A stretch of DNA of 64,000 nt from Odobenus rosmarus divergens. Its lineage: Eukaryota > Chordata > Mammalia > Carnivora > Odobenidae. Both the position numbers and the translations under genes were made by a program. The stretch covers positions 1,715,544 to 1,779,543 of the forward strand of contig NW_004450480.1 in the NCBI RefSeq assembly GCF_000321225.1, written 5' to 3'. Position 1 is the first letter of the stretch, and every line of letters begins with the position of its first letter. A model generated the notes under the pieces. The model was not told where the DNA came from, did no database searches, and was given only the letters and a program-made list of their open reading frames with translations. Shown one piece after another: positions 37,366-49,743 of the stretch.

Positions 37366-37518
37366 GAACATTTTACAAATCCTTCTACTGTTTCAGCTGT
37401 ATATTTCTAATGATTTCAAGGTCCACTGACAACACAGCAGACTTAAAACTAGAAGCAAAATGATAAAATAGAAAGCAAAGGGCCTTTTTGTTTTTGTTGT
37501 TTGTTGCTTTTGTTTTTG

Positions 37519-37700
37519 TTTTTGTTTTTTTTTAATTTTATTTATTCATTCATGAGAGACAGAGGGAGAGAGAGAGAAGCAGAGGGAGAAGCAGGCTCCC
37601 AAGGAGCAGGGAGCCCGATGTGGGACTCGATCCCAGGACCCTGGGATCATGACCTGAGCCGAAGGCAGACGCTTAACCATCTGAGCCACCCAGGCGCCCC
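37519..37700 (-). mobile_element. CAN SINE, minus strand
   Basis: Starts with the T-rich tail 'tttttaattttatttattc' and ends with the head 'gagccacccaggcgcccc'. Little decay, with a head identical to the family consensus as I recall it. Target 'tgcttttgttttt' occurs at 37505 and 37701. Confidence 0.94.
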
Positions 37701-37719
37701 TGCTTTTGTTTTTTTTTAA

Positions 37720-40700
37720 CATCCAAAGTTTCAAGTAAACCCAGACCTAATACTATAACTATAGTTTTGGTGATGAGGAAACAAAAATTTTTGAATAAAA
37801 AATAAAAAACTCTGAGTGTTGTTAAGATAATATGTGGCAAGAACACATATAATATGTCTTCTAAAATTTGAATTAGTAGCAAATGCTCATTTTTATTTTT
37901 GATGTTTTTCTCTCACCATTCTAGTAAAGATAAAATGTATTGATCATAATAATATTGATTGACTTCTTTCAAAGGCGGAAGAAAAACTCTTAGCCTGTGT
38001 TTTTCTATTGGGATTGTGCTATTTAAAACAGTATGGCAGAAAAGCAAGTGAGCATGGCTGTTTAATTACAGTAGAACACGCTACCAATTCAACTATTGAT
38101 TTTACTTCATTTGCCATTTTATAATATATTATGTACTTTTCAACCATTCTACATAATGTTCAGTATAGAATTTCATATTTATAAATTCTTTTAAATATTT
38201 AATGCCTTCCCATTTAGGTTCTTAAATCAAATTATTTCTAATAGGCTAAAATAATCAGCATCACACTGAAAATTTAGGAAAGAGATATAGAGATAGATCA
38301 AACGTTATGATACGTAAGGAGTTTTAGGAAACACAAAACCATGTATCTGAATATTAAATGTGTCAAATTATATGTATTAATTAGAATTTATGGGTTAATA
38401 TAATAGAAACTCTAATGGTATGACTATAGGACAGCAGTATATAATGAAATGTAGTTCATATATGCAGGTAAGATGGAAAGTGAAATGTAAATTTATGTGA
38501 TTTAATAAGGTGGTTATTGAACGATGTATAAAAATTGAACAAGAAAAAGCTTGGCTTTATTAGCATATGATGCAAATTATTTTAAAAATCTTGTTTGACA
38601 CATAAATTATACTGCTATATGCAGAGATTCTAATTCTCTTGGACAACAGAGCCATGATATTTTAGAAAAGTAGTAAGATCATTAACAAAAAACTAAAGAT
38701 CAATATAGATGTTACATATATACATAAGTGTGGTATGCACATATGTGTGCATATTTTAGGGTATGTACTAAGCTGACAACCAGTGATGTTGTATCATAGT
38801 AAGTATTAAATGAACAAAACCGCCATACATAGCTAAGTATGTTGGCAAGGGACATTTAGTCATTTGTTAAAAGTGGCAAAGTGAAAGAAATATCTGAAAC
38901 ATATATTGCGGTGTTACTCAACACACCACTTTGGCCATGTCTGCCGGTTGTTTTCTTGATCTATGAAGGCATTAAGGAATGACCACTAGTGTTACTAGAC
39001 CAAACGATGGCCGTATTGGGTGCCACCCTGGCGATCTAAGTTGCTAATGTACAATCCCATTCCAGAAGAGCTGTCACTGTAAAACCAGGTCAGCATGGCA
39101 GCAGAAATCTATAAATACCGTGCCCATGTCATATCCTATCATCTCTGGAAGGAGCACGCACCCTGTCTTTTTAAAAGAGGTTTCCATATGCTGTAGAAGA
39201 CGTGCGTGATAAATTAAGCACTTCTTTCTAGACACTGAAAACATAATAGTGATATAATTAATTACAGTCATATTCTTGTTAAAATTGTGCAGAAAAATTA
39301 CACCTTTTTCGATTAGCATGAAATATAAGTGTCAAATCTGTAATAAAACCCTGATCAATAAAACAATAATAATTGTGTTGTTAAAAGCGGACATTGAAAG
39401 GTGTTCATGGCAACATATTTTAAAGGTTAGAAACCCTTTTAAAATAAACGGATTTCATCTTTACACTATGTCATCTAAATCATTACTGTGTTTGTGTATA
39501 CAATTATAATCAGATGATAAATTGCAGCTATTGAATGGATTAAGTCTGCACTTCTTGACCTCATAAATCTGAGATTGTCATAGCTTTAGAAAATGCTTGT
39601 GTAACAATCAGTTGATTACATGGCATGAGCAGCTGCGTGCATGTTAACTGGAAAATATGAAAGGGGAAGGGTAATGCAGAGTTCAGTGGCAGAAGTTTAT
39701 AATGTATTTGACACTTCCTTTTTAACACTTTCAGACCCTCCCTTTGGAATGTGCCTTATATTTTAGTAGGTTTACACATTTAATAGAAGGATGTGAAGAA
39801 AGTTGACGCTAACAAAACGAGGTCCAACTGAAATGTCAGTGTTCATTAAGATTCCCTGAAAATATCCATTCATGTTAAATCACCGTATTTTTGAAAGCCT
39901 TAACAGAGCATCATAAAGAGTATGGTGGTGAGAAATACTTCACAGTACGCTCTAATTAGTGATTTAGGAAAAAAAAAATCTTCAATCCAAAATGATAATC
40001 TGTGCCTAAGAGCGCCATGTCCAGTAGATACACAATGCCTCTTTGACAAAACCACAATTTACATTTAAGAGAAGTGAATCAAAGGATGGGTAATGCTGTA
40101 CATTTTTGAAAATTTCAAAAATATAAAAGTGACTCTCTCACCACTAATGAAAATAAAATCCTTAAAGTAACAATATACTAGTAGTTTTTGATGGAAGTTG
40201 ATACCTGCACCTGCTATTTTATGCTTAATTCATGAGGCATTATGTGCGTTTTAGATCTTCTTAGGAGAATAGGCTTTAACTCAAATTTATCTATTTGTAT
40301 ATAGCTTCCACCCTCAAAAATTGATATAGAATATGACCCAATTTTGAAAATCTCCTATATTAAAATGGTATTAATCAAAGATTCAAAGAGAATTAGATTA
40401 TTAATAATGAAATATTTTCATTTACTTTAATTTTCTCAGATGAAAGGAGCTAAAGCAAGCTTTAAGCATTAGTTAGGAATTTACAGCCTACTTATAAAAG
40501 TGGCATTTTTCTCATTTTGCATAAAAAAGTTAGAGTATAGAATAGCTAAATAACTAATCCCAAGGGCACAACGAAAAGGGGAATGAGGGGCAGCTCAAAA
40601 GAAAATCCTCAATGTCCAGCTCCTAAGGAACAATTCCTTTTTTATAACCCCTATTTAATAACATTTAATGATTAAATTACCATGAAAATAAAACATCTTG

Positions 40701-41080
40701 TTCCAAAGGCATTCTAGCATGGAAAAATAGAAGACAGTGATCTATGATATCCACTCAACTTCATTAAAACAAGCCTTATAACAGATTAGACCCGGCATAC
40801 TCCCACCTGTCTAGAGAGCTAGCCAGCATTCAGAAAGCTGTGTAAGGGAATGTCCACATCTCGACCCAAGATGGGATTCTTTGCCTCTACAAACCTGACC
40901 CAGATAGTTATTGATCACCAACAATTGCACAGATGTCTCATTTTGACTTCTGGCAACATAGCCACATAGATTGCTACTTCATCTGATGTTGAAATTGACT
41001 GATTTGTGAGATGATGTCAAGGAGTCCCAAGTTGTAGACTGTTAACTTTGTTGACTCTGAAGAGCTGCTTTATATCACCT
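37720..41080. other. Repeat-poor block, candidate conserved non-coding region
   Basis: About 3.4 kb with no recognisable SINE, LINE, LTR or DNA transposon, in a window where the average gap between repeats is much shorter. 38905-39215 has locally dense CpG for such AT-rich DNA (about 9 in 310 bases). 39540-40010 contains homeodomain-like TAAT cores ('ctctaattagtgattt' near 39950) and an E-box 'cagctg' near 39630. There is no open frame over 81 codons. Regulatory role is inference only. Confidence 0.4.
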
Positions 41081-41084
41081 AATC

Positions 41085-41315
41085 ATAATGGTGAGGATAG
41101 GAGTGTCAGTATTTACATTGGATAATTATGTCACGTCACTTCATCTTTCAAGCAGTCTGCAATGGAATTATCATTGTCCTCGACTACCAGATTAGAAAAT
41201 TAAGGAATTAAGTGTATTGTCCAAGGTCACAGAGCTGGAAAGTGGTGTAGCCAGATGTAGAATCAGATCTTTAAACTTCCAGAACTCAGATTCTTAACCG
41301 CTGGGCAGTCCTACC
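41085..41315 (-). repeat. MIR SINE, minus strand
   Basis: 'gtattgtccaaggtcacaga', 'gctggaaagtggtgtagcc' and 'agattcttaaccgctgggc' are the reverse complement of the MIR 5' half ('...agcacgggctctggagtcag...ctgtgtgaccttgggc'). Confidence 0.65.
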
Positions 41316-41956
41316 TCCAGGTTTTACATTTCCCAGCTCCAACTGATGTCCCAGAGTTGGGCTTCTGAATCTCAACAATCAGTGCCTCCCAACAGGCAGC
41401 TTAATTAGCTCCTCTGGTTTAAAAGTGACCATTTTAAAATTTTGTTCTAAAAGTGACCCATAGACCAGTATGACTGGTTTTATTTTTTTCAACTTTCATT
41501 GACTTGACTAATTGTATGATAAAGTGCAGCTACTCCAGTTATTGGTGTTTATGGGTATTTCATTCAAGTAAAAAATACAATCAATTAAAGTTTACTATTT
41601 TAGTCAAAGACAGAATGTTTTTCAGATAAGTATGTTAAAGCAATCAAACAGCTGCTGTGAGGAATGTACCCCGTAACAGAGTACTTGTGTGCCACAGAAT
41701 AATTGAAAGGAATTTATTCAAATTTGTCAAATCAGCCTGTTGTGGTTTTTTGACATCACTGATAGAAACATTTAATGAATTAGCTTCAGTGGTTAACTAC
41801 TTTTGGTCAATATGCCAAACAAAAATAATTTTATTTGGGGTCATTTGATTTCTACAATTCTATGATATGAACACAACCTTGCTTAATGTAGCTTTTTCTT
41901 AACAGAACTCTTAAAGGTTTTTTCACCATGTTCTCCCTCACTCTCTGGGTTCCTCA

Positions 41957-42045
41957 TGTCTTCTGACTTTTGAAAGTGTCTGTCTCGACCAACACAAGTC
42001 TTCTGACTTTTGAAAGTGTCTTCTCAACTTTTGAAAGTGCCTGTC
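41957..42045. repeat. Local tandem duplication
   Basis: The block 'gtcttctgacttttgaaag' + 'tgtct' occurs at 41957-41980 and 41998-42021 (41-bp period), and the shorter core 'acttttgaaagtg' occurs a third time at about 42027. Confidence 0.8.
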
Positions 42046-42465
42046 TTAAATATATTCTTCCCCATGCCTGGAACATGTGTTTCCCCACTTCCTTGCCCCA
42101 CCTCTGTTGATCTACTTTTTGAATTTAGAGCACCACCGGATAACAGATTGTTCACTAAATGTAACAATTTAAAACATACTCAGAGGTTCAATAGGTCTTC
42201 AGAGCTTAGTTCAGTGATTCCTCCCCTAAGGATGGCTCCCTGACCTCTGTGACTAGATCAAAAATCCCTTCTACCTGCTATTGGAACACATAGCACTCCC
42301 CTTTTAGCACTTGTCAGCATAGTTACATTTCATTGGTGTGATTCTTTGATAAATGTCTCTTTCCCAGTAGCCTGTAAGCTACATGCAGACAGGCAACCTA
42401 TCTGTTTTGCTCATCATTTACTCCTAGGGCTTGGACAGTCTCTGGGGCACATACATGTTGAATGA
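42045..42465 (+). repeat. L2 LINE 3' end, interrupted by an 80-bp duplicated segment
   Basis: Left part 'atgcctggaacatgtgtttc' with 'cccacttccttgcccc'; right part from 42187: 'ttcaataggtcttcagagct', 'ccctaaggatggctccctga', 'gcctgtaagctacatgcaga', 'cttggacagtctctggggca'. Both halves fit L2 in the right order and abut if 42107-42186 is removed. Confidence 0.6.
42107..42186 (+). repeat. Dispersed duplication, copy A (80 bp)
   Basis: Starts 'ttgatctactttttgaattt' and ends 'catactcagagg'. It is nearly identical to 43391-43467, differing by one 3-base indel (ACCACC versus ACC) and one G/A change. It interrupts an L2 element, so this is likely the inserted copy. Confidence 0.85.
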
Positions 42466-42529
42466 AGCAATATTCAGTAGCATACTGATGAAGCCAAAGA
42501 CATGATACAGAAAGGGAAAACACTGACTT

Positions 42530-42612
42530 CTAATTAACTTTATTAAGATGTAATTTACATCAAATAAAATACACCCATTTTTAAGTGTGCATTTCAATAA
42601 GTTTTGAATGGG
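42530..42612 (-). repeat. Old L1 3' end fragment, antisense
   Basis: 'ttattaagatgtaatttac', 'aaatacacccatttttaagt' and 'tgcatttcaataagttttg' are the antisense start of the same old L1 3' UTR type seen at 31795. Confidence 0.6.
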
Positions 42613-43299
42613 TTGGCTTTCCATAGCTTGCCTCTTTGTGATACTGAGCTGTAACACAAGCAAATCTTTGAATGTCCCTAGACTTCAGATCCTTCATTTG
42701 TGATATGGGATTAGGCTGTTCCTAAAGTCCCTGCCCATACTAGGATTCTGGATCTGTGTTCAGGCTATTTGCACTTGAGAGTATGTCTAAAGATCTATGT
42801 TCTCCAAAGGGCAGCTACATCATTAGAAAATTGTCAAAAGAGAGGTTCAGCCTGCCTGATGTTAGTAGTGATTTGCTTAAAAATTCATTCTTCATTGACC
42901 AAACTTGAATTTTCAAGTTACCCCAGCTTTGAAAAAAGATTTAGCTCCCTTAGAATGTCCTGCCTTTTAATATTTGGTTCAATATCTTTGTCAACATCTC
43001 CATCCCCTAGGGAATCAGTTCACAGTTCATATATAAATCATCACAGTATGCACCTTCCATACATTACAGTTCTGTTTGTCAATTATACCTGCATAAAGCT
43101 GGGAAAAAAAACGCTCTTTCCATACCCTGGGATTAAAAACAGAATATTTAGACCATGTCAACTAGAGTCGTGGTAGCTCTTTTCCATGAAGGCCTCTGAA
43201 GCACAAAGGGAAAAATTAAATAAGGGCTACTTCAGGGAAGGTAAAGATGTCTCTCTTCTTTCTACCTGAATTTGTAGCTTCTTCCCTTTGTCCTCTCTT

Positions 43300-43356
43300 T
43301 CTATTTCTTCCTTCCTTCCTTCCTTCCTTCCTTCCTTCCTTCCTTCCTTCCTTCCC
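43300..43356. repeat. (CTTC)n microsatellite
   Basis: About 12 uninterrupted TTCC units within a longer pyrimidine tract from about 43250. It lies 35 bases before copy B of the dispersed duplication. Confidence 0.95.
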
Positions 43357-43390
43357 TCATTATTTTAATAACAAGTACAAAAATAGTACA

Positions 43391-43467
43391 TTGATCTACT
43401 TTTTGAATTTAGAGCACCGGATAACAAATTGTTCACTAAATGTAACAATTTAAAACATACTCAGAGG
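43391..43467 (+). repeat. Dispersed duplication, copy B (77 bp)
   Basis: Partner of 42107-42186 in the same orientation, 1.28 kb downstream. The homology starts and stops abruptly at both ends, with no A tail, so it does not look like a SINE or LINE copy. Confidence 0.85.
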
Positions 43468-43469
43468 CT

Positions 43470-45935
43470 GCTACATGGATGGCAAACAGAGAAAGAGTAA
43501 TTGAATAAGGAAAGGAAATAAAAAAGGAACAAAACAGACAAGCAGTGAGAGCACAAACTGCCTGACAGCCTAGAACGCCCCATAGAGCAAGGGAAGAAAA
43601 GAGGAAACACAGAGAGAGACTAACACAAACCACCACCCACAGGGGCATGCATTTTGATGAAATAGAGGGTCTCTATTTTTAGGCGAGACAAACCCAGTTG
43701 TGAATATTTAGGACGTGGATTCTCAAATGATGCCCTTGCACTGGGCAGTTGAAGCTAAATATTTTTAAATGGATCTAATTCACACTGAAAAAAATATTTC
43801 TTAAATAAAACAGTGTCCCTCTGAAGATGGTTCTCCCATTATTTCTTAATTAAACCTTTATATCTGAATCTGCTTACCTCTACTAGCATCTAGATTTAGC
43901 AGGAAAGGAAGTATATGTTTAGTTATATTAAGAATAAAATGATCTGTATTTTAGGGAAGGCTCTTTCAACCAAAAAATATCAAAACTATTCATTCGAGTA
44001 ATTGATGTTAAAAATATTTTCCCCAATACATTTTTCCTTTGTGAAATTTTAATAAAGGAATCCATGCACATAGTTAAAAAAAAATCAAATGGGACACAGG
44101 GCTTTCAATGCAAGCAGCAGTTGGCCACCCCACTCCTTAGTACTTTCAGTCTTATTGAGGAAATCACTTTTAATGGTTTCCTGTGTAGTTCTTTGGAGCG
44201 ATTGCCTACCAAAGCTAAATGATATGCTTAATTACTATATCACAACTTACCAAATTTAAATAAAAAATACCAGACATAAAAGATGAGAAAATTACACTAC
44301 CTCACTTATACTACCCTGCTAACTTCCATTTCCCCCCTTAATACCAATTTTTGATGGGTTTTTTTTTTGCCTTCTAAAGAACTTTGTACCTTTAAATAAT
44401 GTATTTGAATTGCCATTTTATGATCATTGACTACTCTCAACACCCCAGTGATAGAAGATGAAAATACCAGTACTTCTCTTGTCTACCTATTCTATCATAT
44501 TTCACTTTCTAATTTATACTCTTAAAGTTATGGGACCACATCTTGACTCTTTACATAATTTTCATTCTGTTCTCCAAAGATAATTTAATCTTCTATTTTT
44601 GTCTATAGAAAAGGGGGCCTGAAGCAGTCAATGAAGGATGTTTTATTAGAAGAACAATAGTACCCAGTGGGTGGAATGGTTCTCCAAGGTAGAGAGCAAT
44701 GTAAATCCTATTGTCTTCCTTCAACATTTTTAGTAATATACCCATTTTCTTATTAATGTAGTTTGGCGCAGAATATGCTTTTTGAAGGTGCTTCCATGTG
44801 CTGAGTCTTGGTGGAAGGCAAGCATAGATCAAAAAACAAGATTTTTAAAGGTGATTCCATCATCACATTTAAGTTATAAAAATATTACAAGTCTTGAATC
44901 ATGTCTTACAGTAGATCTTTAAAGACTTCTCAGATGGGTAAATTCCTGATACTGAGGGTGGTGTGTGGAATCACAAAACAGTTTCAATTAGAATATGTGG
45001 CCTGGTTCAAAGGTGAGAAGACACCTGGGATAATGTCATATTAGGGAAGTTAAGAAGTGAGCTAGTTTTGTTTTTAAGATAATTAAAAAAAAAAATTCTG
45101 CAAAATGTGGGGTTTGAATGCAGAAGTGTCACAAGTATTCTTTGAAAGATCAGATTGGGGATGGAGTAAGAGTAGAAGGCAAATTAGCTAGGAAGTGATG
45201 AGGAAGAGGATCTAGAGAAGTTGCTTGAAAAATTGTGGGGTGAAACTGATTGGAGAAATTGGAAGGAAAAGCAAATCTTATCCTGAGAGGCTAATCTCTA
45301 GTGCCGTCTTTCCACGAGACTCTCTGTTCTCGGCATTCCCCAGTTAAGTGACTGTCGTCTTTCTCCCTCGTCATGGGCATTTGTCTATGCCTCTGTTATG
45401 GAACTTGTCTGTCTTTTACTTTGTGTTAGGTTATTTACAAATCTATGATATCTGCTCTATTAGGTAGAAAATTACTATCTAATTTATCTTTACTTCTCCA
45501 ACACCTAGCCCAAAGTCTTGCATGTAGCAGGTGTTGAAGAATTTTTTTCATGTAGGAATGTGTTCATGCTTGACTAAAAGTGAACTGCATCCAGTTCTTT
45601 TATTTCCTCCCTTTGTCTTGTCCTTCCCACTTTCTGCTTCCCACCTTTGCTCTATTTATCTTTCCTTTCTAACAAACAGAAACCTGTGTGTGCATGGATA
45701 AGAAAAGACAGGTCTGTGGGTTCATAGAGACTGAAGACTTGAGAAAGAGAATGAGAATTGAAGTGATAAAGAGAGAGGAAATGTGATCCAGATATTACAA
45801 AAAAAAAAAAAAAAAAAAGGAAAAAGGAAGGTACATAATCCTCTTTCGGAGGCTAGAGGGACCAGGCCTGAATATTCACATACTATCTTAACTTGAATGG
45901 AAATGTTTTCAATGTTGCTTGCCTGGATGTAAAAG
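43470..45935. other. Mostly unique sequence
   Basis: No gene recognised. 45405-45545 resembles an L2 3' end ('caacacctagcccaaagtct', 'gcatgtagcaggtgttgaag'). A20 run at about 45799-45818. Confidence 0.4.
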
Positions 45936-45948
45936 TAGAGAAGTGTTT

Positions 45949-46157
45949 GGGTGCCTGGGTGGCTCAGTCTGTTAAGCGTCTGCCTTCAGCTTGGGTCATG
46001 ATCCCAGTCTTGGGATCGGATTGAGCCCCATGTCAGGTTTCCTGATCAGGGGGGAGCCTGCTTCTCCCTCTCCCTCTGCCCCCTCACTTGTGCTTGCTTT
46101 CACTCTCTAGCTCGCTCTCTCTTAAATAAATAAATAAAATCCTTAAAAAATAAAAAA
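45949..46157 (+). mobile_element. CAN SINE, plus strand
   Basis: Head 'gggtgcctgggtggctcag', CT-rich arm, tail 'taaataaataaataaaatcc'. Short TSD 'aagtgttt' at 45941-45948 and 46158-46165. Confidence 0.92.
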
Positions 46158-46165
46158 AGTGTTTA

Positions 46166-47540
46166 AATTCCTGCCATTCCTTTATACTAAGAATAGATGG
46201 AAAAACAAACAAGCATCAAATTACCATAGACACATTTCAAATATCCGCTAACAAGAGATTATATCCAAAAGAGAAAGAAATGCAGAGGTTTGTATAGTTT
46301 CTGGTTTAGAGACCAGCAGTCCATAAAACTATGATCTGCATTCAAACTAGCTGTCAGAATTGATGGGCATTTTTCTATAGACTGTTATTTTTGTTTGTTT
46401 TACTTTTTGAGTTCTGTAGGCTTCCTACAGATTTAATTAAAGCGAGTCTCAAGAGCCTAAAGAAAATCATGGCATTTATTTTATTTAAAATGTAATAAAT
46501 AGCATAAAAATTTCAAGAAAGAAGATGCCATTACTTGCCAAGCCATGACCTAGGGTATCTGAGTGAATTGAAAACATTTCAGGGCTTGGTCATCACTTTG
46601 AAATCTCACAAACTTGATTTTATTCACTAAGAATTGAGTCATCTCTTAAGGCCAAATTTCTGTCAACCAAGTTCATAACACACAAGCTTACTCATCAGAA
46701 TACCAATTTCTCAAATTATTTGATAAATTTAATTGTCAAGGCCTTAGACATTCCTGTTATTTCCTTGGTGCATTTTCTCCTTGCAGGCAAGCTTTGTGGG
46801 AAGGTAAGTTATAAGTACAATTTCACTTGATGCATTTGGAATTAAAATCAGCAGATATATGTTTAAGAGTTAGATGTATGGCTCAAGGGTTTCCTGAACC
46901 CAGTGACAAGTGTTCAGTGCACCTTTATCTTTGAAAGGAATAGACCTGCCATTAGAATTCCATAGGTCTTGTGAACTGGGTATTTTTTTTTCACTTGCAA
47001 TTCCTATGGGACCTACTAGATGTACCATATTTTATGTGTTTCTTAATACCATTATATTTATATAATTGTTTACATTCACAAAAGATATTTATTTAAGTTA
47101 TGTGATGATTTCCACTGTGGTTCATATTAATATTATCACAGAAAGGGAAACTGAGGTTCAGAAATGTTAAGTGACTCAGCCAAAGAGCCTATGGATACTA
47201 GCTTATAAACCCCTGCAAAACAGGAAGCAAATCTTATATATTTTATCGTCCCAAGAATGGTCCTCTCTAACAAGAGGTACTTATGACGTATTTGCTGATA
47301 AGAGTAGGTTTATAAGAGTATGTAATGTCAGAATTGATACTTGAATATTGATAGAAATAGTCTTCACTTTACTCAACATTTCACAAGTTTTTATTTCATT
47401 ATTGAGTTTCCCATAATGCATTTAAAACATAATTTGCTTTATAAAAATTGGGCTTTTTTTTTTTTACATTTTAGGAACCTGTTTTAGAAGATGAATGATT
47501 TTGAGCTATTATTTTACATTTAAAAAGCACAGATGATCTT
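46166..47540. other. Unique sequence with a MIR trace
   Basis: 47110-47240 is a minus-strand MIR fragment ('gggaaactgaggttcagaaa', 'tgttaagtgactcagccaa'). Nothing else was recognised. Confidence 0.45.
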
Positions 47541-47544
47541 TGTT

Positions 47545-48344
47545 CTGTTGGGTGGCATATTAGTGATTGTTTTTATTTGCAAACAACAGACTCCACTCAG
47601 GGAAACTTGAGCAGAAAAGAAGTTTACTGGGGCGCCTGGGTGGCTCAGTCAGTTGAGCAAGCGACTCTTGGTGTCGGCTCAGGTCACGTCTCAGGGTCCT
47701 TGGATCGAGCCCTGTTTTGGGCTCTGCACTCAACGGGGAGCCTATTTCTCCCTCTGCCCTTCCCTCTGCTCTTACTCAAACTCATGCTCACACTCTCTCT
47801 CTCACTCTCTCTCAAAAAAAGTCTTGAAAAAAAGAAGAAAGAAAAGAAATCTATTAATGATATAGTAGATACAACCCATGCTTTGCTCAAATACCCTCAA
47901 ATTCCTTTAACTCTGTGTGTTTATATGCAGATACTCCAGTAATTTTTTTTTTTAATGTTGGCACCTGCAACTTTCTTCACATGCCTGTTCCAAAACTATG
48001 ATTGCTGCTTTGCCAACAGGCATAGGAGGCCTGAAGTGCCAGGGAGATTAGGTCAGGTAGGTTGGCCCTCAGCCAGTGACTGACTGCCTCCCCTCATAGG
48101 GAATATACAAGTCATCTCATTGCCTGCAGTTTGGGACAAATTCTGGTTGTAATTTAAACTCTGGAGTTCTTGCAGGATTGGACTTCAGCTAGGACTTTGT
48201 CTGAGATCTCACACTTACTTGGCTTTTAAATCCTTCCCTGTCATGCTTCTTTCCTTCCTTGCTGGCTTCTCCAGGAGCACTTTCTTAAAAAAAAATCACT
48301 TGCACCAAATCCTTGTCTTAGGCTCTCCTTCTGCGGAACCCAGC
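47545..48344. repeat. Possible LTR-type repeat, interrupted by a SINE
   Basis: 47555-47625 ('gcaaacaacagactccactc', 'acttgagcagaaaagaagtt') and 48130-48344 ('gttcttgcaggattggactt' and 'ctccttctgcggaaccca') resemble edges of an old mammalian LTR or medium-reiteration repeat. I cannot name the family; treat as tentative. Confidence 0.3.
47629..47840 (+). mobile_element. CAN SINE, plus strand
   Basis: Head 'ggcgcctgggtggctcagtc', an extended 'gagcaagcgactcttggtgt' segment typical of a distinct subtype, CT-rich arm and A/GA tail. Imperfect TSD 'gaaaagaagtttact' (47614-47628) and 'gaaaagaaatctatt' (47841-47855), 12 of 15. Confidence 0.92.
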
Positions 48345-48807
48345 TGTATTGGTTTCTAGGGCAACCATAACAAAATACCCCAATCTGGGTATCTTAAAAC
48401 AGTATAAACATATTCTCTAACAGTTCTGGACACTGGAAGTCCAAACTCAAGGTGCCCGTAGGGTCATGTTCCCTCTGAGACTCTGGGTAGGGTCTCTTCC
48501 AGCCTCTTCCCAGCTTCCAGCAGTGGCCATCAATCCTTGGCATCTCTTGGCTCACTGCTGCGTCTAATGTCTACCTCTATTGTCACATGGCATTTTCCTA
48601 TGTGTCTCTGCATCTTCACATGGCATTCTCCTCCATGTATCCTTTATTTTCTCTTATAAGGACTCCATTCATATTGGATTATGCTCCATGACTTTATTTT
48701 AACTTTACATCTGCAAACTCCCTATTTCCAAACAAGGTCATATTCACAAGTACCATGAATTAGAATTTCAGCATATCTTTTGTAGAGACACAATTCAACC
48801 CACAGCA
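48345..48807 (+). mobile_element. Solo LTR, ERVL-MaLR type (MLT1-like)
   Basis: Starts 'tgtattggtttctagggc' and ends 'caattcaacccacagca' (TG...CA). Internal markers: 'aacaaaataccccaatctgg', 'acagttctggacactggaag', 'tgtcacatggcattttcc', 'ctcttataaggactcc', 'ccctatttccaaacaaggtc'. This is the common non-autonomous mammalian MaLR LTR class. No internal retroviral coding sequence is attached. No clean 5-bp TSD was found. Confidence 0.7.
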
Positions 48808-48809
48808 GT

Positions 48810-49729
48810 AACATAAGGCAAATAAAGTTAGGGACCTCACAGGAAGGGCCAGAGCACTTAGCCTTGGAGACTACAAAGCAAGGAATACCACCCAAGCATA
48901 CAAAAGAGTGATTCCTGAGAAGAGCCACTGCCAGTTGGCATGGACACCAAGCTTCATTTGCCACTGCTTGCTGTTGTGTGTGAGATTCTAGAACTTCTAC
49001 CCTCTTGTCCTTGAGAACCAGGAGCCTCTACTCTGAGGAGAAAATGGACTCTGTATGTATGGCCCCGGTTTCTCCATGTTGCTTCTTCCAAAGTGAAATC
49101 TCATGTGGGCAAAGCCAAGATCTGAGAGAGAGGTGAGAAAGCATGTTTTTTCCATTGCTTCTGTGGGGATGCAGCTCTCCCCAAATGAGAAATTCTTCCA
49201 ATACAGGAGAAATGTTCAAAATGTGTCACGTAGCCAGAAAACATGAAAAACCACCACTACAGTTAGTCTCAGTGACAAATTAGGATGCCTGAGGGTATAT
49301 AGAATTTTCTCTGCATTTTTAGATACCAGTTTAATTCTTTTTTGAAAGAGAAGAAATAAAACTTCTGCTTTGGGGAACTTGTCACTCTTCTTTATATTTT
49401 CTACCTTAGAATGCAATGTTATGGGTGGACATTTACTCTACAGTTCATTAGAATACTAAAGAGCTTCATGTGTATTAAGCTTTTGGCTGCATGATTATTT
49501 ATTATGAAGTTCTTAAAGATATTTATATTAAAATTATTTGTGTAGGAGAAACAGATTTGAAGGTTAATTGAAAGAAAGGATTTCATGTTTCATTTGTGGA
49601 TTATATGAAAAGACATGTTTAAACCTTTTATATATTGCTTTATGAGACCTATACTTAAATTTATATGAACTAGGAGGCATTATTTATTAATGTTACAGTT
49701 TTTAAATGGATTAAGGGTCTAGTTAGGTT
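48810..49729. other. Unique sequence
   Basis: Nothing recognised. Open frames are short and overlap on both strands. Confidence 0.4.
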
Positions 49730-49743
49730 CATGGTATTGTTCT

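Noticed and set aside
42769..43176. 135-codon open frame
   Set aside because: No recognisable domain and no flanking splice or promoter context. It ends in common non-coding text ('caattatacctgcataaagc').
47577..47942. 121-codon open frame
   Set aside because: Crosses a CAN SINE from its TSD through the CT-rich arm; the leucine/serine-rich peptide is SINE translation.
48345..48807. LTR as part of an intact endogenous retrovirus
   Set aside because: No primer-binding site, internal coding region or second LTR; it is a solo MaLR-type LTR.
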